A stretch of DNA of 64,000 nt from Stictocephala bisonia (lineage: Eukaryota > Arthropoda > Insecta > Hemiptera > Membracidae), in NCBI GenBank assembly GCA_035578905.1, contig JAQJVL010000046.1, forward strand, positions 2,664,730 through 2,728,729. Direction: 5' to 3'. This document shows, in pieces, positions 21,346 to 33,066 of the stretch; the stretch's first letter is position 1; every line of letters starts with the position of its first letter. Under the pieces are notes generated by a model. It had not been told where the DNA came from and searched no databases. It saw only the letters and a program-made list of their open reading frames with translations. Made by a program: the position numbers and the translations under genes.

Positions 21346-21543
21346 TTAAACAAATATCCCCGACGACAATTTGGCGCAAACATAGTCAATATGACGGTTC
21401 CATGTCAAACCTCGATCGAGGTATATTCCAAGGAACTCTGAGGAACTGCCTTCCTCTAGAATGGAGTCTGCCACCTTGACGTTGGGTCCCCCCCTCAGAC
21501 TTTGTAGAGCGTAATTCAAAAAGTTATTCAATTGAACAAGCAA
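21346..21543 (-). pseudogene. Jockey-like LINE ORF2 fragment
   Basis: The reading contains SEFLGIYLDRGLTWNRHIDY followed by VCAKLSSGIFV. This closely matches the LINE at 47.7 kb (KFLGIYLDQGLTW, VDYVCSKLSSGIYVLR), so both belong to one family. Only the segment after the RT palm (the FLG...W..H block) is kept. The fragment abuts the end of the 52-bp satellite. Confidence 0.7.
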
Positions 21544-22080
21544 AATAATAATAGTTTTTATTTGTTTAAAATAGTTAATGGAAGCTTGCTGCAGATGATG
21601 TGATTAGTACTACCTACATTGAGATTTTTAAGGACGTGAAACTTATTTTCTAAAAATAATGACTTTTCTCAGTATTTTCAAATATTTGAAAACTAATTTT
21701 GTAGATTCTTACAATTCTAAAATGCAAAATAGGCAAATATACCAATGCGCAAATGTATGTCTTGCACACAAAGAGGTAAATAAAACCGTACCTGCCAAAT
21801 CAAATAATATTTTATTCACACCTAAACTAAGTCGATCACACACAAAAATTACGTCGTTAACAATTAATCGACTTAGTTTTTGTTATCGTCATCAGCTGTT
21901 TATGTTGTTGAACTATTGTTACAGGTATGTACGTACATGTTTTCAGATTTATAATTTTTAACTTGATTTGATTTCATAGATTCAGATTTTATTACGTTAC
22001 AGTCAATTTATAAAAGCGTCACATTCAATTTAAAAAATGACATGACATGAGGCCTTTGCACAACTTGGACCAATATGGAG
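21544..22080. other. no gene recognised
   Basis: The 100-codon open frame at 21659-21961 has no recognisable motif. AT-rich. Confidence 0.3.
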
Positions 22081-22139
22081 ATCTCCGGAACCAAGAAGAA
22101 AAATCAAGTTAAGAATATTTAAGAGCAACGTCAAATCAA

Positions 22140-22555
22140 ATGCCATTTCTATAAGATCACCGAGTCTATAATTCACAAATTTACTAATAACTGTCTCAGA
22201 AGAACCCCGAAGATCTACTGGCCTTCATCAGAGATGAAGAGTTATGGAGAAGATGTGGGCAATATCCAGTAGCAGCGACAATCAAAACAAGAAAATTTAA
22301 CTGGATTGGACACACTCTCCAAAGAGAACAAGATAACATCAGTAAACAAGCCCTTGATTGGAACCCACAAGGAATAAGACGTAGAAGACCAAGAATTACG
22401 TGGAGAACTGTGGAAAAATAAATAAAAATACAGTGTAAGAACTGGGGAGATAAGCAAATGGCTCAGAATCGTGTCAGGTGGAAATCTTTTGTTGCGGCCC
22501 TACGTCCCCCCAAGGTATTAAGGAAATAAGTCAAGTCAAGTCATACATAATATAA
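22140..22555 (+). pseudogene. RTE-like LINE ORF2 C-terminal relic with 3' tail
   Basis: Reading across breaks gives NNCLRRTPKIYWPSS, a frameshift near 22230, then ELWRRCGQYPVAATIKTRKF, NWIGHTLQREQDNISKQALD and WNPQGIRRRRPRITWR. An in-frame TAA follows at about 22420, and then NWGDKQMAQNRVRWKSFVAA and LRPP. This is the pattern at the C terminus of endonuclease-RT LINEs: 'LWRR..Q.PV...I..RK..WIGHTLR', 'AL.WNPQG.R.RGRP..TWRR', 'A.DR.RWR..V.ALC'. The 3' end carries a short tandem tail of AAGTC units (22524-22545), as RTE-type elements do. At least two disabling changes are visible. Confidence 0.75.
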
Positions 22556-22667
22556 ATTAAAAGCAACAGGTTAGAATATTTAGTTTAAATGGATGATCAT
22601 AGTATGCTTTTCTATTAATGTACTTTTCAGAGTGCTTTTAAGTGTCCCAGATACGATTATTTTACGT

Positions 22668-23193
22668 TAAGGTGGTACAATCGGTTTTCGGTGAGTTAAT
22701 TATTTCCCAATTGTCCTTCCCTTCCCTTGAGTCAGGAATTTTTTTGTTTTAATTTTATCCACTACAATAAAACTTGTGGCGTTTTGAAGTGATTAATTAA
22801 GCTGATTTAAAATCACTATTAAGACAAAACCGTTCAAAGTACACATTTGATTTTTATAACTACATTTTTTAGACATAAATAAAGAAATTAAGATGTTTTT
22901 CATTAAAAAAAATATAAAAGTATTTATAATGTTTAAGGTAAAAAGAGGTACTTAATCCCTTCAATTATGTGTGAACAACACAGTTATAAAAAATTTAATT
23001 TGTACTTTGAACAGTTTCCTCTTATAGTTTATTTAAAATCAGCTAAATTCACCATTTCAAAAGGCCACAAGTTATAATGTAGTGGTTAAAAAATGTTTTA
23101 AAATATTTTTCCTGCCTCAAGAGAAGGTACATTAATTTTTATTATAAAATTGGGAAATTATTAACTCAGCGAAAACCGATTGCACCACTTTAG
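22668..23193. mobile_element. foldback MITE with arms over 200 bp
   Basis: The left end is AAGGTGGTACAATCGGTTTT followed by CGGTGAGTTAAT. The reverse complement of the right end is AAAGTGGTGCAATCGGTTTT followed by CGCTGAGTTAAT. Similarity continues inward (CACTACAATAAAACTTGTGG against CCACAAGTTATAATGTAGTG; GTTCAAAGTACA against TGTACTTTGAAC). TTAA lies at the left junction and TTTA at the right. No coding capacity. Confidence 0.75.
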
Positions 23194-25070
23194 CTATACA
23201 AATCACATAAGTTACTGGTAGGAGATGCCCATGATGGACTTTACCTCATTTGGGTGTCCCAGAGGAAATCAAACTCAAATATAATACTCGTAGCTCACCA
23301 CAATTATTCCAGCATACCTGTGACAAATAATATTAGCCAAGTTGTTTAGCTGAATTATATCAATTAATTTTTCTAAATTATTTCAAAGATACATTGTTAT
23401 CAGTTTTATTAATTAAGTTTTGTTATGTTTGTTGTAATTTATTTGTTGATTTTCCGATCGTTTTTCTTACATATTTATTGTTATGATTTTGTTATTGGTT
23501 TACTATAGTTTAAACAATTATTTTATAATATATATTTCAATTGGTTGTAACTTAGACAATTGAGTGTGTTCATGCTAATGAAACTCTAACATACCAGTCG
23601 TGATCCAAGAAGGAAGCCCAAATAAATGGTGCCAAAAATACCCAGAAAATTAAAGAAAATGTATATTAAATTTAAAAGTAAAAGTATTTAAAATCCATAA
23701 ATACTCGTATTTGATTTTCTACCTCTAACTGATTAATCTTTTTTTTACTTAACTAACTATAAATGTAATTTGTTTTACCTCAATTTATTAATAATATTAA
23801 TTTACTGATCTGTGGAAGTACAGTATTTGAATTATTGAATGTATTTCAAAACGTATGTACTGTTATTATTGTTTCAATTTGTTGTTGATTATTTTGATAT
23901 TTATTTAATATAATTTCGATTATTTGCTATAAGCAGTTCTGCTAAAGAGATCAATTTTAGCTGCAATGTAATTGTAATTAGTAAGCAAATAGTAAACTTT
24001 TTTAATTGAAAAAATCTTTGTTAATATTTGACTGTGAACAGCGAGCAATTTGTGGTCAAAGCAAAGTATTATTGCTTTTGAATCGACATTCTTTGTCAAA
24101 AGTAACAACTTGCTAAGTCATTGCTCATTACTATAACATTAAACATGTAATAATGTTATTACAGAATGTCACTATCACACTCTTACAGAAACTGGGACTG
24201 AAATAAAATTTAAGGCACGGTTCCTAAAGATTTTAAAGAAAATGAAATGGAATAAAATGTGTTTTTATTTTTTTAATTGTTGCTACTGATCAGGTGTGGG
24301 CCTAACTATCAAGTTAAGGATCACCAGTTCAACAAAAGATAAGTACATACTATACGCAATTTTATTATTTCATTATCAAGAGCCTAATTAACTTCAATTA
24401 ACATGCCTTACATTTACTACGTTTATTACAAATTTGGATGTATTCATAATTCTTCACTCGGCTGACTAACTACTTTACATTGACATTTAAAAGATGTTAT
24501 CTTACATACGCCATTAATCTCGTTTCTACTTCGTTCACATTTAATTGTTGTGATCGTGACGTTTAATAGTTAGAACAACAATGGAAATTATGTAATTGTT
24601 GCGTATGATTGAAGTTTTATATCAGTAAATTGACACATAACATGTTGAAAGCCATGTTACCATTATTTCACATGGCTAATTTTAGTTTAACAGTTTCTAG
24701 GGATCAGTCTCACTAATTACTAGGTTAGTATAGATTTAAGGTTTAGTATTATTTTACCCATATGTTATTTACACCTGAAGTATTTTACATATTTTTCTTT
24801 TGATTGTAAGATACTGTTGTTTGCCATTTATTTGTTTGCGTTGAACTGTTCGTGACTTTACATTGGTTTGGAGATTTCCACTGTTCCTGGCGTCGACGTT
24901 CCGACGGGTATAAAACCTCCTTCCGGCTTCAGTTGGTACTACATTGTCCTATATTTAAACTAGATATCCAAAAGTGATTAAAACCATTTGATTGTCAAAA
25001 ACCCTTATGCAACTGCATACGTAACTAAGTATGGAGCTATACTTTAGCAACGCTGCCCTCAAAACGATGG
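23194..25070. other. AT-rich interval, no gene recognised
   Basis: The only promoter-like feature is TATAAAA at 24909-24915, followed 22 bp later by TCAGT. That spacing is short for an insect TATA/Inr pair, so it is not called a promoter. Confidence 0.35.
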
Positions 25071-25074
25071 TTAG

Positions 25075-25560
25075 ATTGGTTGAGGGACACCTTGAGTGAG
25101 GGCGGACTTTATTGAGAGACGACTTGCATGAGTGACGTCTTAATTGAAGGACGCCCTGATTGAGGAAATCATAGATTGAGGGACGTATTGATTGAGTGAC
25201 GCCTTAATGGAAGGACGTCCTAATTTAGGAAACCATAGATTGAAGGGCGCCTTGATTTAGGGACGCCTTAAAGGAAGGACGTCCTGATTGAGGAAACCAT
25301 AGATTGAGGGACGCCTTAATGGAAGGACGTCCTGATTGAGGAAACCATAGATTGAGGGACGCCTTAATGGAAGGACGTCCTGATTGAGGAAACCATAGAT
25401 TGAGGGACGCCTTAATGGAAGGATGTCCTGATTGAGGAAACCATAGATTGAAAAACGCGTTGATTGAGTGACGCCTTAATGGAAGGACGTCCTGATTGAG
25501 GAAACCATAGATTGAGGGACGCCTTAATTGAGTGAAGCCTTAATTAAGGAACACCTTGAC
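25075..25560 (+). repeat. about 48-bp minisatellite
   Basis: Units combine ATTGAGGGACGCCTTAATGG, AAGGACGTCCTGATTGAGG and AAACCATAG. Outer copies are diverged and inner ones (25280-25440) nearly identical. GGACGTCC inside the unit is a perfect palindrome. Confidence 0.93.
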
Positions 25561-25613
25561 TGAAGAATATCTTATAGTGTGTAAACGTATTATTATGTCA
25601 GAAAGACAATTTT

Positions 25614-25747
25614 AAAATTATGTTAGATGGATTGACAGTGAAATCCTTGCTTATGATAAGAAACTGGAGATATTACGGCTTATTGAGGACCTCAAGATTC
25701 AGAGGGACATTCGTGACACATTAACAGCAATCCCATTGCAACTTTAA
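25614..25747 (+). other. short helical open frame, unrecognised
   Basis: After a stop at 25613 the reading gives WIDSEILAYDKKLEILRLIE followed by DLKIQRDIRDT. It is highly charged and probably helical. It could be a piece of an element ORF1 or chance; no family is recognised. Confidence 0.15.
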
Positions 25748-25770
25748 CGAAAAATGAGGTAATATATAGT

Positions 25771-25872
25771 TAGCCTACATGAAACAAACAACCAAAGTGA
25801 GCAACGCATCGAGATACATAATATAAGGACTAGCTTCGATCATACTGTATCTCATACTTCGATCATACGTAA
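25771..25872 (+). repeat. isolated left unit of the 101-bp array
   Basis: It carries CAACGCATCGAGATACATAA and ACTAGCTTCGATCATACTG, the same unit as the array at 27096-28015. The LINE at 25873-27095 separates them. Confidence 0.8.
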
Positions 25873-26908
25873 CATGGAGTACGAGGGGTCACGTTGCATT
25901 GGATCCAATCCTTTCTGAAAGGCCGAAAGCAGAGGGTGAGCATTACACACTCAGAGGGGCTATCATCTGGCTCAGAATGGCTTGAGACTAAGGTAGGGGT
26001 CCCACAAGGTTGTATTCTCTCACCGGTTATGTTCCTGTTGTACATTAATGACCTGAGTTGTAAAAACAGGCAGTCAAAACTGTGCAAGTACGCAGATGAC
26101 ATTTCCATCTTGGTTTCAGGTGGGTCAAAAGATTGTGTTCTGTCAAATTTAGCTAGCACATTGACAGAGTGTTGTTGTTGGTTTGAAGCAAACGGCCTCC
26201 TGCTAAACGCTACCAAGACCACCACCATGAATTTCCGATTGTCTTCCCGCTCTGAGCAAGTAGTTTGTGAAATACCTCTAACTTCAGGCTCAAAACTTTC
26301 TATCTGCTCAGACACTAATTTTCTTGGAGTCGTTATAGACGAGACCCTATCATGGAAAACTCACATTCAGCAACTGCTAAAGAAATTGAGTTCTGCATCT
26401 TATGCAATAAACATCCTCAAAGGTACGTGCAGTTTTGAAGTCCTGATTGATGTCTATAGAGGATATTTCGAAAGTTTAGTGCGTTATGGAATTGCTTTTT
26501 GGGGCAGTTCACAAATGGTAGATAAGGTCTTCAAGTCTCAAAAGAACATCATCAGACGAATGTTCGGCTTGAGACGATCGCACCCATGTAGAGGGCTCTT
26601 CACGCAAAGTTGTATCCTTACTGTCCCTTCTATTTATATTCAATCTGTTCTCTCGTTAACTTTTAAAAACCTAAATTCCTTGACCAAACCAAACAATCAA
26701 ACCCGATCCGAAAACCTTTTATTCTACCCCATCCACAAAACTTGAAAAGGGAGCACTCTATATGGGAGTCAGGCTTTTTAACCATCTGCCAATAAAAATA
26801 AAACAGTGCAATAGCTTTAAACAATTTTAAAAAATGCTCAGAAAATACCTAGTGGAACATTCTTTTTATTCTGTAAAAGAATATTTGGAACTTTGCTCAG
26901 ATTAAATT
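25873..26908 (+). pseudogene. LINE reverse transcriptase, palm to C terminus
   Basis: An open frame runs from 25894 to 26745. Visible RT blocks are HWIQSFLKGRKQRV, motif B GVPQGCILSPVMFLLYINDL, motif C with catalytic dyad KYADDISILVSG, the C-terminal palm LLLNATKT, NFLGVVIDETLSWKTHI, then the thumb VRYGIAFWGSS and KSQKNIIRRMFGL. After a frameshift near 26745 the reading resumes as LYMGVRLFNHLPIKIKQC, meets a stop (TAA at about 26827), and finishes MLRKYLVEHSFYSVKEYLEL. Motif A with the first catalytic Asp was lost by 5' truncation, so it cannot be active. Family is Jockey-like or CR1-like; clade is not resolved. Confidence 0.82.
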
Positions 26909-27095
26909 TTTTATTGATTGTTTAAACTTTATTAACTCTATTAGCTTTGAGATTGTTATATAGCTCTATTAGTTGATTATTTTAAGTTAGTATTGTATTT
27001 GACAATGCATCATATTTGTAACAAGGGTTTACTGTTGTGTACAAATGAATATGTTAATAAAGAATGATGATGATGAATGATGATGATGATACTAG
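25873..27095 (+). mobile_element. 5'-truncated Jockey/CR1-like LINE inserted in a tandem array
   Basis: The element starts inside ORF2 (HGVRGVTLHWIQSFLKGRKQ) and ends with an AT-rich 3' UTR and a (GAT)n-type tail, GAATGATGATGATGAATGAT. Array units of the same family flank it on both sides, so the insertion is later than the array. Confidence 0.82.
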
Positions 27096-28015
27096 CATAT
27101 GTATTTGGCCTACAAGAAACAATCAACTAATGTCACCTCAACAGGTAGTCAACGCATCGAGAGACATAGTATAAAGACTAGCTTCGATCATACTGGAATT
27201 TGTATTTTGCGTATAAAAAACAAACAACTAATATGGCCTCAACAGGTAGTCAACGCATCAAGAGACATAATATATTGACTAGCTTCGATCATACTGGCAT
27301 TTGTATTTGGCCTACAGGAAACAAACAACTAATATGACCTCACATTTGTATTCGGCTTACAAGAAACAAACAACTAATGTGACCTCAACAGGCAGTCAAC
27401 GCATCAAGAGACATAATATATTGACTAGCTTCGATCATACTGGCATTTGTATTTGGCCTACAGGAAACAAACAACTAATATGACCTCAACAGGCAGTCAA
27501 CGCATCAAGAGACATAATATATTGACTAGCTTCGATCATACTGGCATTTGTATTTGACCTACAGGAAACAAACAACTAATATGACCTCAACAGGTAGTCA
27601 ACGCATCAAAAGACATAATATATGGAGCTTCGATCATACTGGCGTTTGTATTTGACCTACAGGAAACAAACAACTAATATGACCTCAACAGGTAGTCAAC
27701 GCATCAAAATATATAGTATAAGGACTAGCTTCGATCATACTGGCGTTTGTATTTGGCCTACAAGAAATAAACGACTAATGTGACCTCAACAGGTAGTCGA
27801 CGCATCAAAAGACATAATATATGGAGCTTCGATCATACTGGCATTTGTATTCGGCGTACAAGAAACAAACGACTAATGTGACCTCAACAGGTAGTCGACG
27901 CATCAAAAGACATAATATATGGAGCTTCGATCATACTGGCATTTGTATTCGGCTTACAAGAAACAAACAACTAATGTGACCTCAACAGGTAGTCAATGCA
28001 TCAAAGAGTCATAAT
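27096..28015 (+). repeat. 101-bp tandem array, about 9 copies
   Basis: The unit contains ACCTCAACAGGTAGTCAACG, CATCAAGAGACATAATATAT and GCTTCGATCATACTGGCATT. Spacing of GCTTCGATC is 101 bp in the left half and shorter where TTGACTA is missing (from 27625 onward). Confidence 0.94.
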
Positions 28016-28648
28016 ATATCGGATAGCTCTGTTCTCTAACACCTCATTTCGGGTTTTCGCTTGGTATCGACTTTTGGTCGAGTATTTTCGCCGAACTTCG
28101 GGAATCTTTGGGTCACGTGTCTGCCCCTCACCGTTCCTCCCTAAGCGCTCCCACCCACACATGGGAATAGGGCCAGAGCCTCTCCCCCACATTTTTTCTC
28201 TTGAGATTGCCCCCTAACTTTCCAAACCTTGTTCTTCCGAAATATACACGTCAGCTGTTCAATGTTTTGCAAATGTTGTTGCTTTGTCGGTGGCCCTTCC
28301 ACCATGCACATAATATTATGTGATTTCCTGCCAAGGGACTTAATTCTTTTCATGTACTTATTTCTCATAGTATTTAAACTTTTCCTAAAAATAATAAAAA
28401 TATTCTTAACCCTGATGAAGTCTGGAATTGTAACATTATTCACATTGCTATCTATATGACAGTTTTAGTTAACTGGATCGGGGGTCAACCTGTGTTCCCT
28501 TTAGACAATATTGTACACAGGCAGTGACGGTTCCCGGGGGAGACCTTGCCAGTTATCTCGCACACTCGCAACAACCTTGAGCAACTAAGTGATTATTCCT
28601 GTTTTTATTATTGTTAAGAACATAATTGAATTTACCACTTGTTGGCTA
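28016..28648. other. no gene recognised
   Basis: Several short open frames on both strands have no family signal. 28030-28220 is unusually GC-rich for the neighbourhood (CCACCCACACATGGGAATAG), origin unknown. Confidence 0.3.
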
Positions 28649-29362
28649 TACAGGGCGATTTTTTTTAAATGTGCTACCATTGGAATCTTTTAAACTTGCA
28701 GAGATATAACTGCATTTTAAAACTTAACTATAACCCAAAAATAAAAATGTGTATTGTAATTTTAAAAAACTATACCATTTTGAAAAATTATGATCAGCTT
28801 ATTTTTTTTTCTTATAACACTATTTTCTTAATAATCTTTTCTAATAGAAAATGGATTTTCGACTCTTTATTCTTTAAATTTTCCCTGTATTATTGACAGT
28901 TTCTAATCTATGAACAATGAAATAGTTTAAAACGTCATTTCATGTAGTGTTGCCTCATTGATAACAACCATGATTTATACTGTAATATAAGGCTGCAAGC
29001 TTAAATTATTAAATTTAAGTAATTATAAAAGTTTAATTTCTTGGACAAAAAAAAAAAAAAAATAGCCCAAGTCTATTTATTAATAACCCAGTTTCTACTG
29101 TTCTTCTAATTTATGAAATATTTGTTCATTCTTTCTTCGATGTAGGTTCATGATAACATATATTTTGTATAATAAAATAGCATTAGTACTCTATAAGTAA
29201 ATTACTATGATAAGTATAAAATCACAAAACAATATAATTTTAGAAATGTATACACTATATTATTAGAAAGAAATGTTTAAATAAAACCTTGCATTAGATA
29301 TTACCGGCCAGTCAGCTGTTCATTTAAAATATCAGCTGTTGCATTGTTGTTATACTAATATA

Positions 29363-29400
29363 CAGGGTGTTCCCAAACTACTTTCCGAAACTTAACGATA
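29363..29400 (+). repeat. left end of a nested CAGGGTGTTCCC-type MITE
   Basis: ACAGGGTGTTCCCAAACTAC preceded by TAT, then TTTCCGAAACTTAACG. The AATATGGCGGCCATTTTCG palindrome at 29468 belongs to the same type. No right end found. Confidence 0.4.
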
Positions 29401-29884
29401 TGATTCACTGGTTAAAAATAAGAAAAAAATCTTACTATACATATAGGTCCTAGTATGCTTCGTTTTCAATATGGCGGCCATTTTCGTATTTTCATTAAAT
29501 TTATGTAATTTCATAACTCCTTTCAGTACAGTGCTCAAATTTGAAATGGAGATATGTGGGTCAATAATAGGATTAATATACACAGTGACGTTTTTGGAAG
29601 CCTGATGATGAAGCTATATGCTTTGAAATGTACATAGCAGTAGCAGTAATGTAATTGAAGAACTGTTAAGACAGAAAAAAGGTAATTTAAACCAGTTTTA
29701 TTTCAATTTTCTATTAGAAAAAAACAATAATTATATATTGTTCAGTAAAAAAAAATATGTCCACCATTTTGGAAACTGGTCGATCTTTGAAAATTACTAA
29801 ATACATATTTTTATTAGTAAGAAAAAAGTAGGTGAAGTTCCCCATTTAGAGTTTGGTACCTTTTCCGTTAATTCAGTGCCACTA

Positions 29885-30412
29885 CTTTCGTTATGTTATG
29901 TTATGTTTGTTTAGGTTATGTTAGGTTTGGTTATGTTAGGTTTCTTTAGGTTAAGTTATGTTTGGTTAAGTTATGTTTGTTTAGGTTAAGTTATGTTTGG
30001 TTAGGTTTGGTTAGGTTATGTTAGGTTTGTTTAGGTTAAGTTAGATTTGGTTATGTTATGTTTGTTTAGGTTAAGTTATGTTTGGTTAGGTTATGTTTGG
30101 TTAGGTTATGTTAGGTTTCTTTAGGTTAAGTTATGTTTGGTTAAGTTATGTTTGTTTAGGTTAAGTTATGTTTGGTTAGGTTATGTTTGGTTTGGTTATG
30201 TTAGGTTTGGTTAGGTTAAGTGAGGTTTGGTTATGTTAGGTTTGGTTATGTTAGGTTTCTTTAGGTTAAGTTATGTTTGGTTAAGTTATGTTTTTTTAGG
30301 TTAAGTTATGTTTGGTTAGGTTATGTTTGGTTAGGTTATGTTAGGTTTGTTTAGGTTAAGTTAGGTTTGGTTATGTTATGTTTGGTTAGGTTATGTTAAG
30401 TTTGGTTAACTT
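29885..30412 (+). repeat. TTAGGTTATGTTTGG minisatellite
   Basis: Mixed units of GTTATGTTAGGTTTGGTTAG and GTTAAGTTATGTTTGG. The TTAGG core recalls the insect telomere repeat, but the TT- and ATGTT-spaced, interstitial arrangement inside a transposon argues against telomere origin. Confidence 0.9.
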
Positions 30413-30733
30413 AGTTGTGGCTTAACGTAAGGCTCCTGGTTAATGGAAAAGATAAAAAGTTTGTTGTATCTCTGCAGCTTTGTAAGATCCCAACGGTGGC
30501 ACAGTAAGAAAATCGCCCTGTATATCAACCAACAAATGCCATCCTAAAATTTGTTTTATTTGTACACAGGGGACCTACTTTAATAATGGTTTCAAATATA
30601 ATTTGTTGAGGCTTACTGTTTTATGGAGTATTCAAATAGTACGGTGCTGTAGGCGTTCGCCGCCTAACCGCTTAAAGGTTACCTTCAAAATTTACTGTTT
30701 ATGAATAAATGTAATATTAGTGTACGTTTTATA

Positions 30734-31638
30734 CAGGGTGTTTGAAAAGTGTGGGGCGAAACTTCAGAAAATTATTAAATAGGTAAAAGTAAACAAAAAA
30801 GTTCCAATGAAGAAGTGTCTACCTCGTTTAGTTTCACGTCTATCTGTCTGTATGTGTTTAAAAAAATACTTTATCTTCTAAACAGTATTAGCTATAGTTT
30901 TGAAACTTGACACGAATATTTAACTTTACACCACCTAATATACCTAAAAATACAAAATAATACTTTCACCTGTTTCAAAGTGGTGGCCGTTTAAAAATTG
31001 TAATGATAAATTTCATGAAAACCAAAGCAAAAGTAAATATGTTCAGAACCCTAATATTTAGCTTAAAAAGATTCAAATCTTTTGGTACCTCATTTGTTAT
31101 AATCGGACAGTAAATAACTGAGAAAATGTTATTTTTCTGATTATGTGCAAAATGTTTTTGCAACTTTCGTATATTTGTGTCTATTGGCTTGAACAAAACC
31201 ACCAGTCCAATTTTGCACACAATCAGAAAAATTAAATTTTCTCAGTTATTTACTGTCCGATTATAACAAATGAAGTTCAAACGATTTTCCTGTTTTTAAG
31301 CTAAATATTATGTATCGTGACAATTCTTTGCTTTTGCTTTGGTTTTCATTAAATTTAGCAATAAAACTTTTAAACGGCCGCCATTGTGAAAGGAGTAAAA
31401 ATATTATTTAATATATTTAAAGCATATTAAGGGGTGTGAAGTTCAATATTCGTGTCAAGTTTCAAAACTATAGCTAATACAGTTTAAGAGATATGGCATT
31501 TTTTTAAAGAACATACAGACAGACGCAATACTACATATAGTAAGCGAGTTAAGACACATCTTCTTGGGAAATGTTTTGGTTACATTTACCCATTTTATCA
31601 TTTCCTGAAGTTTCTTCCCGTACTTTTCAAACACCCTG
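30734..31638. mobile_element. foldback MITE, 400-bp arms
   Basis: The left end is CAGGGTGTTTGAAAAGTGTG. The reverse complement of the right end is CAGGGTGTTTGAAAAGTACG. Both then read GAAACTTCAG(A/G)AAAT. Inside, TCAGTTATTTACTGTCCGAT (about 31238-31262) is inverted at 31100-31120, and TTTAAACGGCCGCCATTG faces GTGGTGGCCGTTTAAA. Arms meet near 31170, so the transcript could form one long hairpin. TA at 30732-30733; the right flank is TG then TATA. No coding. Confidence 0.8.
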
Positions 31639-31784
31639 TGTATATAATTGTGCAAATTCGCCGTATCTGAGTATCCTATGATGCAGGAGGCTTGGAATCC
31701 TATATTTAAACTATTTTCTATGTAGTCAACTAAACTAAATTGCTTTCACTTAGATTAAATAAATCTCTAATACTCATCCAGAAA

Positions 31785-31905
31785 GAGTCCCTCAGTATCA
31801 AAGAGAGTATGAGTATTTGATAGGTCCCTTAGTATAGAGAGAGTATGAGTATGTGTTATGCCCCTCAGTATCACAGAGAGTTGAGTATGTAACACGTCCA
31901 TCATT
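31785..31905 (+). repeat. short tandem repeat, about 3 copies
   Basis: AGTATCAAAGAGAGTATGAG, AGTATAGAGAGAGTATGAG and AGTATCACAGAGAGTTGAG at roughly 40-bp spacing. Confidence 0.75.
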
Positions 31906-32467
31906 ATTATAGAGTATTATCTCATTATTGTATATTATATAGTTATCTTATTTATTGTATCTATTTATTATTATCTTCATTCTAATTTATACCATATATT
32001 AGTCATTTATTATTAATACTAGTCATAGTTTCTAACACACACACGCACACATCAGTGATACACACGCACGCACACAATCAATTTGGAATTTAAATTTTTA
32101 TAGGACAGACAGATTTTTGCGGAATTGTATCTGGGATGACTCAAGGAACAGTAACGTTGGTTCCCAACTGACGGAAATGTGTAACTTATATTCATTTAGG
32201 TGTAAACAAAAGGGTCCGAATAAATCGAGAAAAACAAGTAGTTTTCATAATGTTTTGATATTAATCAGTAAAAAAAAAAAAAAACAACAATATAGTTATT
32301 TTTACCTTTTCTAACTAATTCTATCTCGTGTATAATTTAATTTTGAAACTTATGTATGAGGGTTTTTCTACTAAGTTTAGAATTTATCAAGTTAGAGGCG
32401 AGAAAAGTGCAAAACATGCGGTTTTTAATAGGAAACGTTCTCATTACTATTTGTTACGCCTTAAATT
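31906..32467. other. AT-rich, no gene; single inverted monomer
   Basis: Small CA-rich patch at 32035-32080. At 32158-32181 GGTTCCCAACTGACGGAAAT followed by GTGT is the reverse complement of one unit of the 31-bp array that starts at 32468. Confidence 0.65.
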
Positions 32468-33066
32468 ACAGTTTTCCGTCAGGTGAGAACCAACCCGGAC
32501 ACATTTCCGTCAGGTGAGAACCAACCCGGACACATTTCCGTCAGGTGAGAACCAACCCAGACACATTTCCGTCAGGTGAGAACCAATCCGGACACATTTC
32601 CGTCAGGTGAGAACCAACCCAGACACATTTCCGTCAGGTGAGAACCAATCCGGACACATTTCCGTCAGGTGAGAACCAACCCGGACACATTTCCGTCAGG
32701 TGAGAACCAACCCGGACCCATTTCCGTCAGGTGAGAACCAATCCGGACACATTTCCGTCAGGTGAGAACCAACCCGGACCCATTTCCGTCAGGTGAGAAC
32801 CAACCCGGACACATTTCCGTCAGGTGAGAACCAATCCGGACACATTTCCGTCAGGTGAGAACCAACCCGTACACATTTCCGTCAGGTGAGAACCAACCCG
32901 GACACATTTCCGTCAGGTGAGAACCAATCCGGACCCATTTCCGTCAGGTGAGAACCAACCCGGACCCATTTCCGTCAGGTGAGAACCAACCCGGACACAT
33001 TTCCGTCAGGTGAGAACCAATCCGGACACATTTCCGTCAGGTGAGAACCAACCTGGACCCATTTCC
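32468..33066 (+). repeat. 31-bp tandem array, about 19 copies
   Basis: The unit joins TTTCCGTCAGGTGAGAACCA and AYCCGGACMCA, with C/T and A/C variants distributed in pairs. GGTGAG resembles a splice donor in every unit, but no open frame crosses the array. Confidence 0.97.

Larger units (their letters stand above)
28651..30520. mobile_element. TA-flanked TIR element with CAGGGCGATTTT ends
   Basis: The left end is CAGGGCGATTTTTTTTAAAT with GCTACCATTGGAATCTT further in. The reverse complement of the right end is CAGGGCGATTTTCTTACTGT with GCCACCGTTGGGATCTT. Both ends continue to GCAGAGATA(T/C)AAC. TA borders both ends (28649-28650 and 30521-30522), as in Tc1/mariner-type insertions. The interior holds a CAGGGTGTTCCC end at 29364 and the TTAGGTT-like array at 29885-30412. 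No transposase is visible. Confidence 0.75.

Noticed and set aside
24909..24933. TATAAAA followed by TCAGT as a core promoter
   Set aside because: The spacing is 22 bp, shorter than the usual 28-34, and there is no downstream gene.
29885..30412. Insect telomere repeat (TTAGG)n
   Set aside because: Units are TTAGGTT and TTATGTT mixtures inside a TIR element, not pure TTAGG, and single-copy DNA lies on both sides.
32468..33066. CRISPR-like regular 31-bp repetition
   Set aside because: There are no unique spacers, units are directly adjacent, and the context is eukaryotic.
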